Positions 40,907-49,516 are shown, counted from the first letter of the stretch. The stretch: DNA of 64,000 bases from Saccharopolyspora rosea (GCF_025643595.1 NZ_CP102826.1:4650001-4714000), one strand, 5' to 3'. Notes: generated from the letters alone by a model not told the origin. A program made the numbers and translations.

Positions 40907-41461
40907 ATGTCCGTTCGCATCCTCGCCCTGGTCGGCAGCCTCCGCGCCGGTTCCTACAACCGGCAGCTCGCCGAGACCGCCGCCAAGCTCGCGCCCGAGG
41001 GCGCCACCGTCGACATCTACGAGGACCTCGGCGAGCTGCCCTTCTACAACGAGGACATCGACACCGAAGCGGGCGCGCCGGCGTCCGCGGTGCGGCTGCG
41101 CGAGGCCGCCGATGCGGCCGACGCCCTGCTGCTGATCACCCCCGAGTACAACGGCACCATGCCCGCGGCGCTGAAGAACGCCATCGACTGGCTGTCCCGC
41201 CCGTTCGGCGCGGGCGCCATCCGCGGCAAGTCCGTCGCCGTGATCGGCACGGCGCTGGGCCAGTACGGCGGCGTGTGGGCGCACGACGACGTGCGCCGCT
41301 CGGCGGGCGTGGCCGGCGGCACCGTCGTCGAGGACGTCAAGCTGTCCATCCCGGGCTCGGCGAACCGCTTCGCCGAGACCCACCCCGCCGCGGACGCCGA
41401 GGTGTCCGAGCAGCTCGGCGAGGTGCTCGGCGCGCTCGTCGAGCACGCCGGGCGGAACTGA
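40907..41461 (+). CDS. NADPH-dependent FMN reductase (NAD(P)H quinone reductase-like)
   Basis: A 184-residue flavodoxin-fold enzyme. It has the FMN phosphate loop LVGSLRAGSYNRQLAE (about residues 7-22), the LLLITPEYNGTMPAALKNAIDWLSR motif of the FMN_red family, and GTALGQYGGVWAHDD. Such enzymes reduce quinones, chromate or azo compounds. Control by the divergent TetR protein suggests induction by a toxic small molecule, by inference. Confidence 0.88.
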   Translation: MSVRILALVGSLRAGSYNRQLAETAAKLAPEGATVDIYEDLGELPFYNEDIDTEAGAPASAVRLREAADAADALLLITPEYNGTMPAALKNAIDWLSRPFGAGAIRGKSVAVIGTALGQYGGVWAHDDVRRSAGVAGGTVVEDVKLSIPGSANRFAETHPAADAEVSEQLGEVLGALVEHAGRN

Positions 41462-41468
41462 GCCCGCA

Positions 41469-41494
41469 GTGGCCGGGGACACGTCCCCGGCCAC
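41469..41494 (+). terminator. Terminator-like hairpin after the FMN reductase
   Basis: Twelve-bp stem GTGGCCGGGGAC / GTCCCCGGCCAC with a two-base loop, seven bases past the stop codon. Confidence 0.72.
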
Positions 41495-41550
41495 ACGCCC
41501 GGGTCCGGACGGCGGGCGCTGACGACGGCTCGTCGTCGTAGGCTGGCGGC

Positions 41551-42444
41551 GTGACCGATCGCGAACCAGACACCACCGACCAAGCCACGCCCCGGCTGAA
41601 CGCCCCCGTGGTCATCTGCGCGTTCGAGGGTTGGAACGACGCGGGAGACGCCGCCAGCTCCGCGATCGAGCACCTCCAGCTCATCTGGGACGCCACGCCG
41701 CTCAGCGAGATCGATCCGGATCCCTACTACGACTTCCAGGTGTCGCGGCCGACCGTCAAGCTGGTCGACGGCATCACGCGCAAGGTGACCTGGCCGACCA
41801 CCCGCCTGTCGGTCTGCCGGGGACCCGGCGACCACGACGTGGTGCTGGTGCACGGCATCGAGCCGAACATGCGGTGGCGCGCGTTCTGCACCGAGCTCGT
41901 CGAGCAGATCGAGAGCATCGGCGCGCAGACCGTGGTCACGCTCGGTGCGCTGCTCGCCGACGCTCCGCACACCCGCCCGGTGCCGGTGACCGGGGCGGCC
42001 TACGACGCCGCCGCGGCCGCCCGGTTCGGCCTGGAACGATCCCGCTACGAGGGGCCGACCGGGATCGTCGGCGTCTTCCAGGACGCCTGCGTGCAGGCGG
42101 GCATCCCGGCGATCTCGTTCTGGGCGGCGGTGCCGCACTACGTCTCGCAACCGCCGTCGCCGAAGGCCACGCTGGCGCTGCTGCACCGCGTCGAGGAGGC
42201 GCTCGACGTGGAGGTCCCGCTGGGCAACCTGCCCGAGCAGGCCGAGGAGTGGGAGCAGACGGTCAGCGAGATGGCCGAGGAGGACGAGGACGTCCGCAAC
42301 TACGTCCGGGCGCTGGAGGAACGCGGCGACGCCGAGGTCAAGCTGACCGAGACCAGCGGCGACGCCATCGCCGCGGAGTTCGAGCGCTACCTGCGCCGCC
42401 GAGGCCCCGGCGGCAAGGGCCCCACGGGTCCGGGACCCGGCTGA
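41551..42444 (+). CDS. PAC2 (proteasome assembly chaperone 2) family protein
   Basis: A 297-residue protein of the actinobacterial PAC2 family, homologue of M. tuberculosis Rv2125. Visible are VVICAFEGWNDAGDAASSAIEHL near the N-terminus, YDFQVSRPTVKLVDGITRKVTWP, VLVHGIEPNMRWRAFCTEL, GALLADAPHTRPVPVTG and a C-terminal helical region. Eukaryotic PAC2 helps assemble the 20S alpha ring, and its presence near a proteasome locus is suggestive, but the archaeal and bacterial family is functionally unproven. GTG start at 41551. Confidence 0.87.
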   Translation: MTDREPDTTDQATPRLNAPVVICAFEGWNDAGDAASSAIEHLQLIWDATPLSEIDPDPYYDFQVSRPTVKLVDGITRKVTWPTTRLSVCRGPGDHDVVLVHGIEPNMRWRAFCTELVEQIESIGAQTVVTLGALLADAPHTRPVPVTGAAYDAAAAARFGLERSRYEGPTGIVGVFQDACVQAGIPAISFWAAVPHYVSQPPSPKATLALLHRVEEALDVEVPLGNLPEQAEEWEQTVSEMAEEDEDVRNYVRALEERGDAEVKLTETSGDAIAAEFERYLRRRGPGGKGPTGPGPG

Positions 42445-42516
42445 CCACCCGCGCGCGGGTCGGCGGGCTCCGGGAAGACCGCCGAACCCGCCCCGACCGA
42501 TCGAAGGCGGGCGCTC

Positions 42517-42571
42517 CTGAGCGCCGCCACCGGCACCGCCGCCCAGCACGAGTTCGACGACAGGCTCTCAG
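42517..42571 (+). repeat. Interspersed repeat, end module, supplying a stop codon
   Basis: CTGAGCGCCGCCACCGGC through GACGACAGGCTCTCAG. The TCA at 42568-42570 is the TGA stop of the DUF742 gene on the minus strand. The module lies where a conservon GTPase gene would be expected. Confidence 0.72.
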
Positions 42572-42933
42572 GGGGACAGGCGGTTCAGGCCGTCCAGCAC
42601 GCGTTGCAGGATGCCGTGGTCGTGGCGTTGGGCGGCGTCCGGCGGGTGGACGAACAGGACCCCGTCCGTCGCGAGGTCGCCGACCAGCACCCGCAGCACC
42701 CCCATCGGGATGCCGAGTTCGGTCACCAGCGACGCCAGCGTCACCGGACGTCGGGCGCGTTCGTAGATCGCCCGGGGTTCGGGCAGCAGTTCGGCGGCGA
42801 CGCCGGAGTCGTAGCCGGGCGTGGAGACCAGCGCGTCCGCGTCCAACCCCTCCCCGGTCGCGGTCCGGCCGCCGGTGAGCGCGTAGGCGCGGACCCGGCT
42901 GCCGCGCGGCACCTCCGGTGTGCTCACCCCCAC
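42568..42933 (-). CDS. cvnC: DUF742 protein, conservon component CvnC
   Basis: A 121-residue winged-helix protein with SRVRAYALTGGRT near the N-terminus and a core VTLASLVTELGIPMGVLRVLVGDLATDGVLFVHPP typical of DUF742. In Streptomyces conservons CvnA (kinase-like), CvnB (roadblock), CvnC (DUF742) and CvnD (GTPase) form a membrane-associated G-protein-like complex. It lies 11 bases downstream of cvnB. The usual next gene, cvnD, is absent: the coding sequence stops exactly at the interspersed repeat. Confidence 0.85.
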   Translation of the reverse strand: MGVSTPEVPRGSRVRAYALTGGRTATGEGLDADALVSTPGYDSGVAAELLPEPRAIYERARRPVTLASLVTELGIPMGVLRVLVGDLATDGVLFVHPPDAAQRHDHGILQRVLDGLNRLSP

Positions 42934-42944
42934 CTCCCCGGGGT

Positions 42945-43346
42945 TCAGGCCGGACGGCGGTGCTCGTCGCGCGCCTGCGGCGCGATCCGCTCGGCTGTCC
43001 GGTCGGCGAACGCGGTCATCTCGTAGGCGACCGTCCGCAGATCGGCGCCGTGCCCGGTGAGCACGGCCAGCCCGGCCCGCTCGGTGATGTCCACGAACAG
43101 CAGGTACCCGCGGCTCAGCCGCAGGATGACCTGCTCGCAGCGGCCCTTGTCGAACAGCTCGGCCCCGTGGTGGCCCAGGCTGAGCAGTCCGCTGGCGATG
43201 GCCGCCAGCTGCTCGGCCTGATCGGCGTCCACCGCGGAGGACGTGCCCAGCACCAGCCCGTCCGAGGAGAGCACCAGGGCGTGCGTGACGCCGGGTGCGT
43301 TGGCGGTGAACTCGTCCAGCCGGCCGCCGATGTCGTCGTCGTTCAC
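42945..43346 (-). CDS. cvnB: Roadblock/LC7-domain protein, conservon component CvnB
   Basis: A 133-residue roadblock-fold protein: LDEFTANAPGVTHALVLSSDGLVLGTSSAVDADQAEQLAAIASGLLSLG, then GRCEQVILRLSRGYLLFVDITERAGLAVLTGHGADLRTVAYEM. In conservons it acts as the likely regulator of the small GTPase. GTG 43346 overlaps the cvnA stop by four bases, showing translational coupling. The C-terminal tail is basic. Confidence 0.88.
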   Translation of the reverse strand: MNDDDIGGRLDEFTANAPGVTHALVLSSDGLVLGTSSAVDADQAEQLAAIASGLLSLGHHGAELFDKGRCEQVILRLSRGYLLFVDITERAGLAVLTGHGADLRTVAYEMTAFADRTAERIAPQARDEHRRPA

Positions 43347-44332
43347 CGCTCCTCCTGCGGTCGTTCGCGGGCCGCCTGCTGCCCGGCGGCGAAGTCGTCG
43401 AGATCGGCCAGCAGGGTCCGGTGCCCCGCCCGGCGTTCGTCGGTGGTGCGGGCGGGATCGGCGCTGGGCCACCGGATCGCGGCGTCCGGGTCGCGCGGGA
43501 CCCGCCGGGGCAGCCCGGCGGTGGTCCGCGCCGGTCTGCCGGCCGCCTCCTGCAACAAGGCGGGCGGCAGCAGCACCGAGGCCGTCACACCCCGCGGCGC
43601 CCGCCTCGCCAGCCACACCCGGACGCCGTGCTTGCCCGCCAGTCTGCGGACGACCTCGAAACCGGTGTGGCGCGCGGCGAAGCGGTCCAGCGCGGGCGCG
43701 GCGGCGAGCCGTTGGTTGAGCGCGGACAGCCGTTCCGCCGCCATGCCGTCCCCGCCGTCCTCCACCCGCACCATCACGCTGCCCCGCTCGGTCAGGTGCG
43801 CGCTGACGGTGACCACAGTGGACTCCGGCGAGAACGCCGTGGCGTTGTCGAGCAATTCCGCCAGCAGCCGACCGATGTCGTCGGCGGCCAGTCCCACCAC
43901 GCCGAGCCGCGTGATCGAGCCCAGTTCGACGCGCGGGTACTGCTCGATCGACGACAGCGCCGCGCGGATCACGTCGACCAGCGCGACCGCGGCGTCCTGC
44001 GCGGGTGCCGCGTCGCGCCCGGCGAGCACCCGCAGGTTCTCGCCGTTGCGCCGCAACCGGGTGGCCAGGTGGTCGATCCGGTACAGCTGGGCCAGGATGT
44101 CCGGATCCTGTTCGCCCGCCTGCAATTCCTCCAACCGGTTCAGGAGTTCGTCGAGCATCCGCAGGTCCCGCGCGGTCAGATCGGCGCAGATCGCGGCGAG
44201 CACGTCGGATTCGGTGTCCCTGCCGACGAGTCCGGCGATCCGCGAGCGCTGCTGCGGCGGAGCGCCGGGGCGCGGGCGCCCGTCGAGCAGGATTCGCCGG
44301 GACCGCTCCAGCATCTCCCGGACGCGCGTCAC
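43343..44332 (-). CDS. cvnA: Sensor-kinase-like ATP-binding protein, short conservon component CvnA
   Basis: About 329 residues with a dimerisation-like helical region (LAQLYRIDHLATRLRRNGENLRVLAG) and a HATPase_c domain (LLAELLDNATAFSPESTVVTVSAHLTERGSVMVRVEDGGDGM, N and G boxes visible). It has no N-terminal membrane or nitrate-sensor domain, which full CvnA proteins carry, so this is a short version. GTG 44332 is preferred to an ATG at 44374 because GAGGGG precedes it. It is the first gene of the cvnABC unit. Confidence 0.82.
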   Translation of the reverse strand: MTRVREMLERSRRILLDGRPRPGAPPQQRSRIAGLVGRDTESDVLAAICADLTARDLRMLDELLNRLEELQAGEQDPDILAQLYRIDHLATRLRRNGENLRVLAGRDAAPAQDAAVALVDVIRAALSSIEQYPRVELGSITRLGVVGLAADDIGRLLAELLDNATAFSPESTVVTVSAHLTERGSVMVRVEDGGDGMAAERLSALNQRLAAAPALDRFAARHTGFEVVRRLAGKHGVRVWLARRAPRGVTASVLLPPALLQEAAGRPARTTAGLPRRVPRDPDAAIRWPSADPARTTDERRAGHRTLLADLDDFAAGQQAARERPQEER

Positions 44333-44448
44333 CGAATCCCCCTCGCGACTACCGACGAAGCCTCGCGCGATCAAACCAGAGCCGGACTCGGAAGTCCATG
44401 CACCTGTGCCGAAAACCGTTATCCCGCAGGGCGGTTTGCGTCCACGGG

Positions 44449-44487
44449 CATCCGCCCGCCGCGACCGGTCGGCGCGGCGGGCGGATG
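44449..44487 (-). terminator. Terminator-like hairpin after mshC
   Basis: Fifteen-bp stem CATCCGCCCGCCGCG / CGCGGCGGGCGGATG with a nine-base loop, eight bases beyond the mshC stop on the minus strand. Confidence 0.75.
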
Positions 44488-44495
44488 TGCGGGTC

Positions 44496-45731
44496 TCACA
44501 GCTCGACGCCCAGCAGGGCGTCGACGGTGGCGCGGACCGCCTGCGGCGCGTCGGCGTCGGTGCCGGATCCGGCCAGCGCCTCGTCGACCCACGCGTCGAC
44601 GGCGCGCAACGCCTGCTCGGTGTCGAGGTCGTCGGCGAGGCGGTCGCGGATCCGGTCGACGACCGGTTCGGCCGCCGGCCCGGCGGGCAGCGCGACGGCC
44701 TGCCGCCAGCGCGCCAGCCGGGCCGCGCCCGCGGTGAGCACGTCGGCGGTCCAGGACCGGTCGGTGCGGTAGTGGCCGTCCAGCAGCGCCAGCCGGATCG
44801 CCATCGGGTCCACCCGGTCGCCGCGCAGTCGCGAGACGAACACCAGGTTCCCCTTGGACTTGGACATCTTCTCGCCGTCCAGCCCGATCATCCCGGCGTG
44901 GCAGTAGTGCCGGGCGAACGGGAACTCGCCGGTGAGCGACTCGGCGTGGGCAGCGCTGAACTCGTGGTGCGGGAAGATCAGGTCGGAGCCGCCGCCCTGC
45001 ACGTCGAAGCCCAGCCCCAGCCGGTTCAACGCGATGACCGAGCACTCCAGGTGCCAGCCGGGGCGGCCGGGCCCGAGCTCGGAGTCCCAGGACGGCTCGC
45101 CGTCCCGCGCGGCCCGCCACAGCAGCGCGTCCAGCGGGTGCTCCTTGCCGGGGCGCTGCGGGTCCCCACCGCGTTCGGCGAAGAACTTCCGCATGGTGGC
45201 CTCGTCGTAGTTCGACTCGTACCCGAAGCGGCCGGTGGCTTGGTGGCGGAAGTAGACGTCGGGGTACTCGTCGTCGATGCGGTAGGCCGCACCGGACGAC
45301 AGCAGCTTGCCGACCGCCTCGACGATCTCCGGGATGGTCTCCACGGCGCCCACGAAGTCCGCGGGGGGCAGCACCCGCAGCGCTTCCATGTCCTCCCGGA
45401 ACAGCGCGGTCTCCCGCATGCCGAGCACGATCCAGTCCTCGTTGTCGCGGTCGGCGCGCTCCAGCAGCGGATCGTCGATGTCGGTGACGTTCTGCACGTA
45501 GTGCACCTGGTGGCCGTTGTCCAGCCACATCCGGTGCACCAGGTCGAACGCCAGGTACGTCGCCGCGTGTCCCAGGTGCGTCGCGTCGTACGGCGTGATG
45601 CCGCAGACGTACATGCGGGCGACGCGCCCGGGTTCGGTGGGCCGGACCTCGCCGGTGGCGGTGTCGAACAGGCGCAGGGGGCGGGGTGTTCCGGGCACCT
45701 CGGGCACGGGAACCGACGACCAGGGTTGCAT
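44496..45731 (-). CDS. mshC: Mycothiol ligase MshC
   Basis: Joins L-cysteine to GlcN-Ins using ATP, the third step of mycothiol synthesis. The 411-residue protein resembles cysteinyl-tRNA synthetase: nucleotide-binding [23 protein letters not shown] with HLGH as the HIGH motif, zinc and cysteine-binding residues, and [11 protein letters not shown]. It is shorter than CysS and lacks the anticodon-binding domain, with GITPYDATH in place of the CysS-type sequence, which separates MshC from CysS. M. tuberculosis Rv2130c occupies the equivalent place in the gene order. Confidence 0.94.
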   Translation of the reverse strand: MQPWSSVPVPEVPGTPRPLRLFDTATGEVRPTEPGRVARMYVCGITPYDATHLGHAATYLAFDLVHRMWLDNGHQVHYVQNVTDIDDPLLERADRDNEDWIVLGMRETALFREDMEALRVLPPADFVGAVETIPEIVEAVGKLLSSGAAYRIDDEYPDVYFRHQATGRFGYESNYDEATMRKFFAERGGDPQRPGKEHPLDALLWRAARDGEPSWDSELGPGRPGWHLECSVIALNRLGLGFDVQGGGSDLIFPHHEFSAAHAESLTGEFPFARHYCHAGMIGLDGEKMSKSKGNLVFVSRLRGDRVDPMAIRLALLDGHYRTDRSWTADVLTAGAARLARWRQAVALPAGPAAEPVVDRIRDRLADDLDTEQALRAVDAWVDEALAGSGTDADAPQAVRATVDALLGVEL

Positions 45732-46061
45732 GCCCCTGACCTTAATCGTGATGTGCGCCCGAGCGCCGCCACCTCCGACATCGCCCGTGTCACATCGTGG
45801 GACGCGGCTGCTCGCGGCGGACGGCCGCGTTGGTCAGGGGCCCGGACCCCCAGGCACCGGGCCCCTGTCGTCCTCCTCCGGGTCCCAGCACCGGAGGACC
45901 GAACGGATGCCGACGACTACCAACGGCCACCGCCCCGCCCGTTCGCGTGACCACCGTACATCAACACTTGTGAAAATCTGATCGCGGTTATCTCAATAAC
46001 CGTGGAAGTGCGCGGGTGGGGGGCGGTGACGTCGGCGACGGGCGTGCCTAGGCTCAAGAAC
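45732..46061. other. Divergent intergenic region between mshC and the XRE cassette
   Basis: About 330 bases with no gene seen. It holds two stems close together: CAGGGGCCCGG/CCGGGCCCCTG (45835-45867) and TCCTCCGG/CCGGAGGA (45874-45898). They lie 100-170 bases upstream of the mshC start and about as far from the XRE gene. They could be terminators, a leader structure or regulator sites. An AT-richer stretch, ACACTTGTGAAAATCTGATC onward (45965-46000), is a probable promoter zone for the XRE gene. Confidence 0.5.
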
Positions 46062-46508
46062 ATGAACGACCCTGGGGTGGCCGACGAAAGCCTCGCGGAC
46101 GTGTTCCGCGTCCGGTTGCGGGAGCTGTTCGACCAGACGAACCCGCGGACCGGTCGGCCGTACACACCCGCGCAGGCCGCGGACTGGATCCGCGCCAACA
46201 CCGAGCACTCGATCAGCCACACCCAGGTGTGGAAACTGCTCACCGGCCGCGCGGTGCCCCGGCTGACCGAGGTCGAGCTGCTGGCCCGGTTCTTCGGCGT
46301 CTCCCCCAGCGCGCTGCTGCCCGGCCCCCAGGGCACCGATCTGGACCGCGCGGCCATGATGGGTTCGTTGGGTGTCCACGAGGTGGCGCTGCGCCAGCTC
46401 ACCGCCGACGTGGCGCCGGAGGCCCGCGACCAGGTCGCGGGGGCGATCAAGGCGGTCCTGGAAGCTTTCCGGTCGCGCTCGGACGGCGACGAGCGGCAGG
46501 GCGGATGA
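46062..46508 (+). CDS. XRE-family helix-turn-helix regulator
   Basis: A 148-residue regulator. After an N-terminal linker (VFRVRLRELFDQTNPRTGRPYTPAQAADWI), the HTH reads SISHTQVWKLLTGRAVPRLTEVELLARFFGVSPSALL. ATG 46062 is chosen; an in-frame ATG at 46002 would place 20 unlikely residues in front. The stop overlaps the ATG of the ImmA/IrrE-like gene by four bases. First gene of a four-gene cassette, probably its own regulator. Confidence 0.83.
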   Translation: MNDPGVADESLADVFRVRLRELFDQTNPRTGRPYTPAQAADWIRANTEHSISHTQVWKLLTGRAVPRLTEVELLARFFGVSPSALLPGPQGTDLDRAAMMGSLGVHEVALRQLTADVAPEARDQVAGAIKAVLEAFRSRSDGDERQGG

Positions 46509-47083
46509 GGATCACGCGCTGGGGGACGGCAGACTCCGGATCTATGGCGGTCAACCACGCCGCGTTGTGGACGCGGCCGGTGCTGCGCTGGCGAGCTGGG
46601 CGCACCCTGCGCAAGCTCGGCCTGCCCCGGCAGTTCCGGGTCGAGCACCTGCGGGAAGCGCTGGAGGCGCGGCTGGGCAAGCCGATCTTCTTCGGCGTGG
46701 TGGAGCTGCCCGCGGCCGCGCCGAGCGGCCTGGTGCTCACCACCGCGGAGGCGGTGCTCGTCGTCTCCGACGCGCAGCTGCGCACCAGCCACCGGTGGCA
46801 CGTGTGGCTGCACGAGCTCATGCACCTGGTGTGGGGCCACGTGGGCAAGGCCGAACCGGACGCGCTCGGCGCCCTGCGGGAGCTGTTCCCGACGCTGCCC
46901 GAGGAAGTGCTGGCGCAGATGCTGACCCGGACCACGTGCGAGCGCGGGCACGAGGTCGAGGCGGAGATGCTGGCGGCGCTGTGCCACGTCCGGCTGGCGT
47001 CCTGGCGAGCGGCCGAGGAGGCGCAGGACGTGCCCGCCGAGGTCGCCACCACGCTCCAGCGGTTCCAGGACCTGCTCGGGTAG
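46505..47083 (+). CDS. ImmA/IrrE-like metallopeptidase
   Basis: A 192-residue protein with HELMHLVWGH (His103, Glu104, His107) typical of zinc-dependent ImmA/IrrE proteases, preceded by strand LVLTTAEAVLVVSDAQ and the RWHVWLHE lead-in helix. A third ligand may be Glu156 or Glu158 (HEVEAEMLAAL). ImmA-type enzymes cleave XRE repressors to relieve repression; pairing with an overlapping XRE gene fits that model. The spacing to the next gene is 8 bases. Confidence 0.8.
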   Translation: MRITRWGTADSGSMAVNHAALWTRPVLRWRAGRTLRKLGLPRQFRVEHLREALEARLGKPIFFGVVELPAAAPSGLVLTTAEAVLVVSDAQLRTSHRWHVWLHELMHLVWGHVGKAEPDALGALRELFPTLPEEVLAQMLTRTTCERGHEVEAEMLAALCHVRLASWRAAEEAQDVPAEVATTLQRFQDLLG

Positions 47084-47091
47084 GGGGCCCG

Positions 47092-48336
47092 GTGCTGTAC
47101 ACGCTGGGCTACGCCCTGGCCGGTGCGCTCATGCTGGCCGTGGTGGCCGCCAAATTCCGCGCCGTGCTGCGGGACCCGGGCGACGTGCGGGTGGTCGGCC
47201 TGGCCGTGGCGCACCTGACCCTGGCGGTGGGATTCATCAGCGCCATCCCGGTCAGCTACCTGGCGATCGACCGGTTCAGCGGCGTCGGCAACCTGGCCAC
47301 GCTCGTGGTCTACGGCAGCGTCACCGTCTGCCTCGGCGGGTGCCTGGTGTGCCACAACGCGCTGGAACTGCCCCGGCCGCGCGCGCAGGCCGCCAGCCGC
47401 CGCCAGCTGGTGCTGACCGCGGTGGCCGTGGCCGCCATGGCGGTGCTGTTCGCCGTCGCCGACGTGCACGACGCCCCCCACCCGCTGGATTTCGACGCCC
47501 GCTACGCCCTGGACCCGGTCGCGGTGTGCTTCCAGCTGGTCTGGTGGTCGGCGTACTCGACGGCGCTGGTGCGCATCGCGCGGGTGTCCCGGCGCGTCGG
47601 CCGGGCGAGCCAGCTGCCCTGGCTGCGGGCCGGGCTGGCGGTGGTCGCGGTCGGCTGCGTCATCGCGTTGGGCTACGCGCTCGGAAAAGCGACCCAGGTC
47701 GCCGCCGCCTGGCTCGGCGCCGACCTCACCTGGGTGTCCACCGCGCTGGCCCCCGGGCTGGCCACGCTCGGCGCGATGACGATGGCGGTGGGCTGGTCCG
47801 TTCCGCTGGTGCCGCGCTGGACGCTGCGGTTGCGCGCGCTCCGGGACCTGCGGCCGCTGCACGCCGCGTTGCGCACCGTGGCGCCGGCGCTGGCCGGCAA
47901 CACCCCGGCGGTCACCCCGCTGTACCGGCGGTTGATCACCATCAACGACCTGCTGCGCGCCCTGCGGCCCCACCTGGACCCGGACGTCGACCGCCTCGCC
48001 CGGGAAGAGGCCGACCGGATGGGGTTGGACGGGCCGGAACGGCACGCCGCGGTCGAGGCCGCCAGGATCGCGGCCGGGCTGCGCGCGCACGCCGACGGCC
48101 GGGTCTTCGGGGACACGGCGATGATCCGCGAGTACCAGCCCGACGACGCCGAGGATCCGGCGCGGACCGCGGACATGGCGGCCCACGGCGCGCTGCTGTG
48201 GCGCACCCCGCCGGGCCACCCCGACCACCAGCTCGCCCCGGAACTGCGGGCGCTGTGCGAGATCGGGCGGGCGTGGCGGCTGCCGCACCCGCTGGTTCCC
48301 GCGGTCCTGACCCGACTCCCGACCCGATCAAGGTGA
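47092..48336 (+). CDS. MAB_1171c-family putative transporter (seven-helix membrane protein)
   Basis: A 414-residue protein with seven hydrophobic helices in the first 245 residues (LYTLGYALAGALMLAVV, VGLAVAHLTLAVGFISAI, LATLVVYGSVTVCLGGCLVC, VLTAVAVAAMAVLFAVA, AVCFQLVWWSAYSTALV, LAVVAVGCVIALGYALG, LAPGLATLGAMTMAVGW). A soluble C-terminal half of about 165 residues follows (TPLYRRLITINDLLRALRPHLDPDVDRLAREEADRMG). This layout matches the MAB_1171c family, whose transport role is only presumed and which could equally be a sensor. GTG 47092 start. Confidence 0.8.
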   Translation: MLYTLGYALAGALMLAVVAAKFRAVLRDPGDVRVVGLAVAHLTLAVGFISAIPVSYLAIDRFSGVGNLATLVVYGSVTVCLGGCLVCHNALELPRPRAQAASRRQLVLTAVAVAAMAVLFAVADVHDAPHPLDFDARYALDPVAVCFQLVWWSAYSTALVRIARVSRRVGRASQLPWLRAGLAVVAVGCVIALGYALGKATQVAAAWLGADLTWVSTALAPGLATLGAMTMAVGWSVPLVPRWTLRLRALRDLRPLHAALRTVAPALAGNTPAVTPLYRRLITINDLLRALRPHLDPDVDRLAREEADRMGLDGPERHAAVEAARIAAGLRAHADGRVFGDTAMIREYQPDDAEDPARTADMAAHGALLWRTPPGHPDHQLAPELRALCEIGRAWRLPHPLVPAVLTRLPTRSR

Positions 48337-48340
48337 CGCC

Positions 48341-49516
48341 GTGCTCGATCGAACCCTCTCGGACGACCTGTCGGACCCGCACCCGGCCCTGGCCGCGCTG
48401 CGGGAGGAGAGCCCCGTCGCCCGGGTGCGGACGCCGGACGGACCTCCGGTGTGGGTGGTGACCCGCTACGCCGACGTCCGCGAGCTGCTGCGCGACGACA
48501 CGCGCCTGTCGGTGAACCCCTCGCACGGCACGTCCGGTGACTGGACGGGGTTCGACCTGCCCGCCTCGCTGCGCGAGCACCTGCTGGCCGTGGACGCCGA
48601 ACAGCACTCCCGCCTGCGGCGGCTGATCTCCAGCCCGCTCAGCGGGCCGGGGCTGCACCGGTCGGTGGCCGCCGTGGAGGCCGAGGCCGACCGCGTCGTC
48701 GCCGGCCTGGATCCGGACCGGCGGGTGGACCTCGTCGCCGAACTCGCCGTCCCGCTGGCGCTCGCGGCGGTGCGCGCCGTCCTCCCGCTGCCCGGTATCG
48801 CACACGAGGCGTTCGGGCAGTGGGTGCACGAGACGATCGGCGCTCCCCGCCGCCTGGACGACGCGGAGCCGGTGCGGGCCCGCGACACGCTCGGGCGGAT
48901 GGCCGAGATCATCACCACCGCCGCCACCGAACGCGGGCAGGGACTCCTGGCGGAACTGCAGGACGCCCACCGCAGCGGACGGCTCAGCGCCGACGAGCTG
49001 GCCGCGCAGGTGTTCTACGTCCTGTTCGTCCCCACCGAGCCGACCGTCGACGCGCTCGGCGTCGTCCTGCTGCGGCTGCTCGCCGATGCCGAGCACCGCG
49101 CGGCGCTGCGCGACAGCCCCGAGGCCCGCCAGGTCGCGGTCGCCGAGGCGCTGCGCCACGACTCGCCCCAGGGCTTCGCGGCTCCGCGGTTCGCGCGCAC
49201 CGATGTCGACGTCGCGGGCACCCGCATCCGGGCCGGGCAGACCGTGTTGCCGTCGCTGGCGGCGGCGAACCGGGATCCGCGGCAGTTCGCCGATGCGGAC
49301 CGGCTCGACCTGACCCGCAATCCCAATCCGCACCTGGCCTTCGGGCGCGGTGAGCACGTCTGCCCGGCCACCGCGCTGAGCTACCGGTTGCTGGCGGCCG
49401 GTGTCGCCGCGCTGCTGCGCCGTTACCCCGGCACCGCGCTGGTGGGCGAGGTGCGGTGGAGCGGAAGCTTCCGCCACCGCGGACCCGCCCGCGTGTGGGC
49501 CGACCTCGCGGCCTGA
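48341..49516 (+). CDS. Cytochrome P450 with atypical I-helix
   Basis: A 391-residue soluble P450. The heme motif FGRGEHVCPATAL (Cys around 343) and ExxR (EALRHDS) are intact. The I-helix segment reads FVPTEPTVDALG, so the usual AGxDT acid-alcohol pair is replaced by PTEPT. That change occurs in some P450s with unusual chemistry or no oxygenase activity. The start (GTG) is four bases after the transporter stop, so it is the last gene of the cassette. Redox partners are not adjacent. Confidence 0.85.
   Translation: MLDRTLSDDLSDPHPALAALREESPVARVRTPDGPPVWVVTRYADVRELLRDDTRLSVNPSHGTSGDWTGFDLPASLREHLLAVDAEQHSRLRRLISSPLSGPGLHRSVAAVEAEADRVVAGLDPDRRVDLVAELAVPLALAAVRAVLPLPGIAHEAFGQWVHETIGAPRRLDDAEPVRARDTLGRMAEIITTAATERGQGLLAELQDAHRSGRLSADELAAQVFYVLFVPTEPTVDALGVVLLRLLADAEHRAALRDSPEARQVAVAEALRHDSPQGFAAPRFARTDVDVAGTRIRAGQTVLPSLAAANRDPRQFADADRLDLTRNPNPHLAFGRGEHVCPATALSYRLLAAGVAALLRRYPGTALVGEVRWSGSFRHRGPARVWADLAA

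Noticed and set aside
44496-45731. Cysteinyl-tRNA synthetase CysS
   Set aside because: At 411 residues it lacks the C-terminal anticodon domain and has the [12 protein letters not shown] signature of MshC.
42918-45950. A 1010-codon open frame on the plus strand
   Set aside because: Antisense to the cvnABC and mshC genes, all of which have clear motifs on the minus strand.
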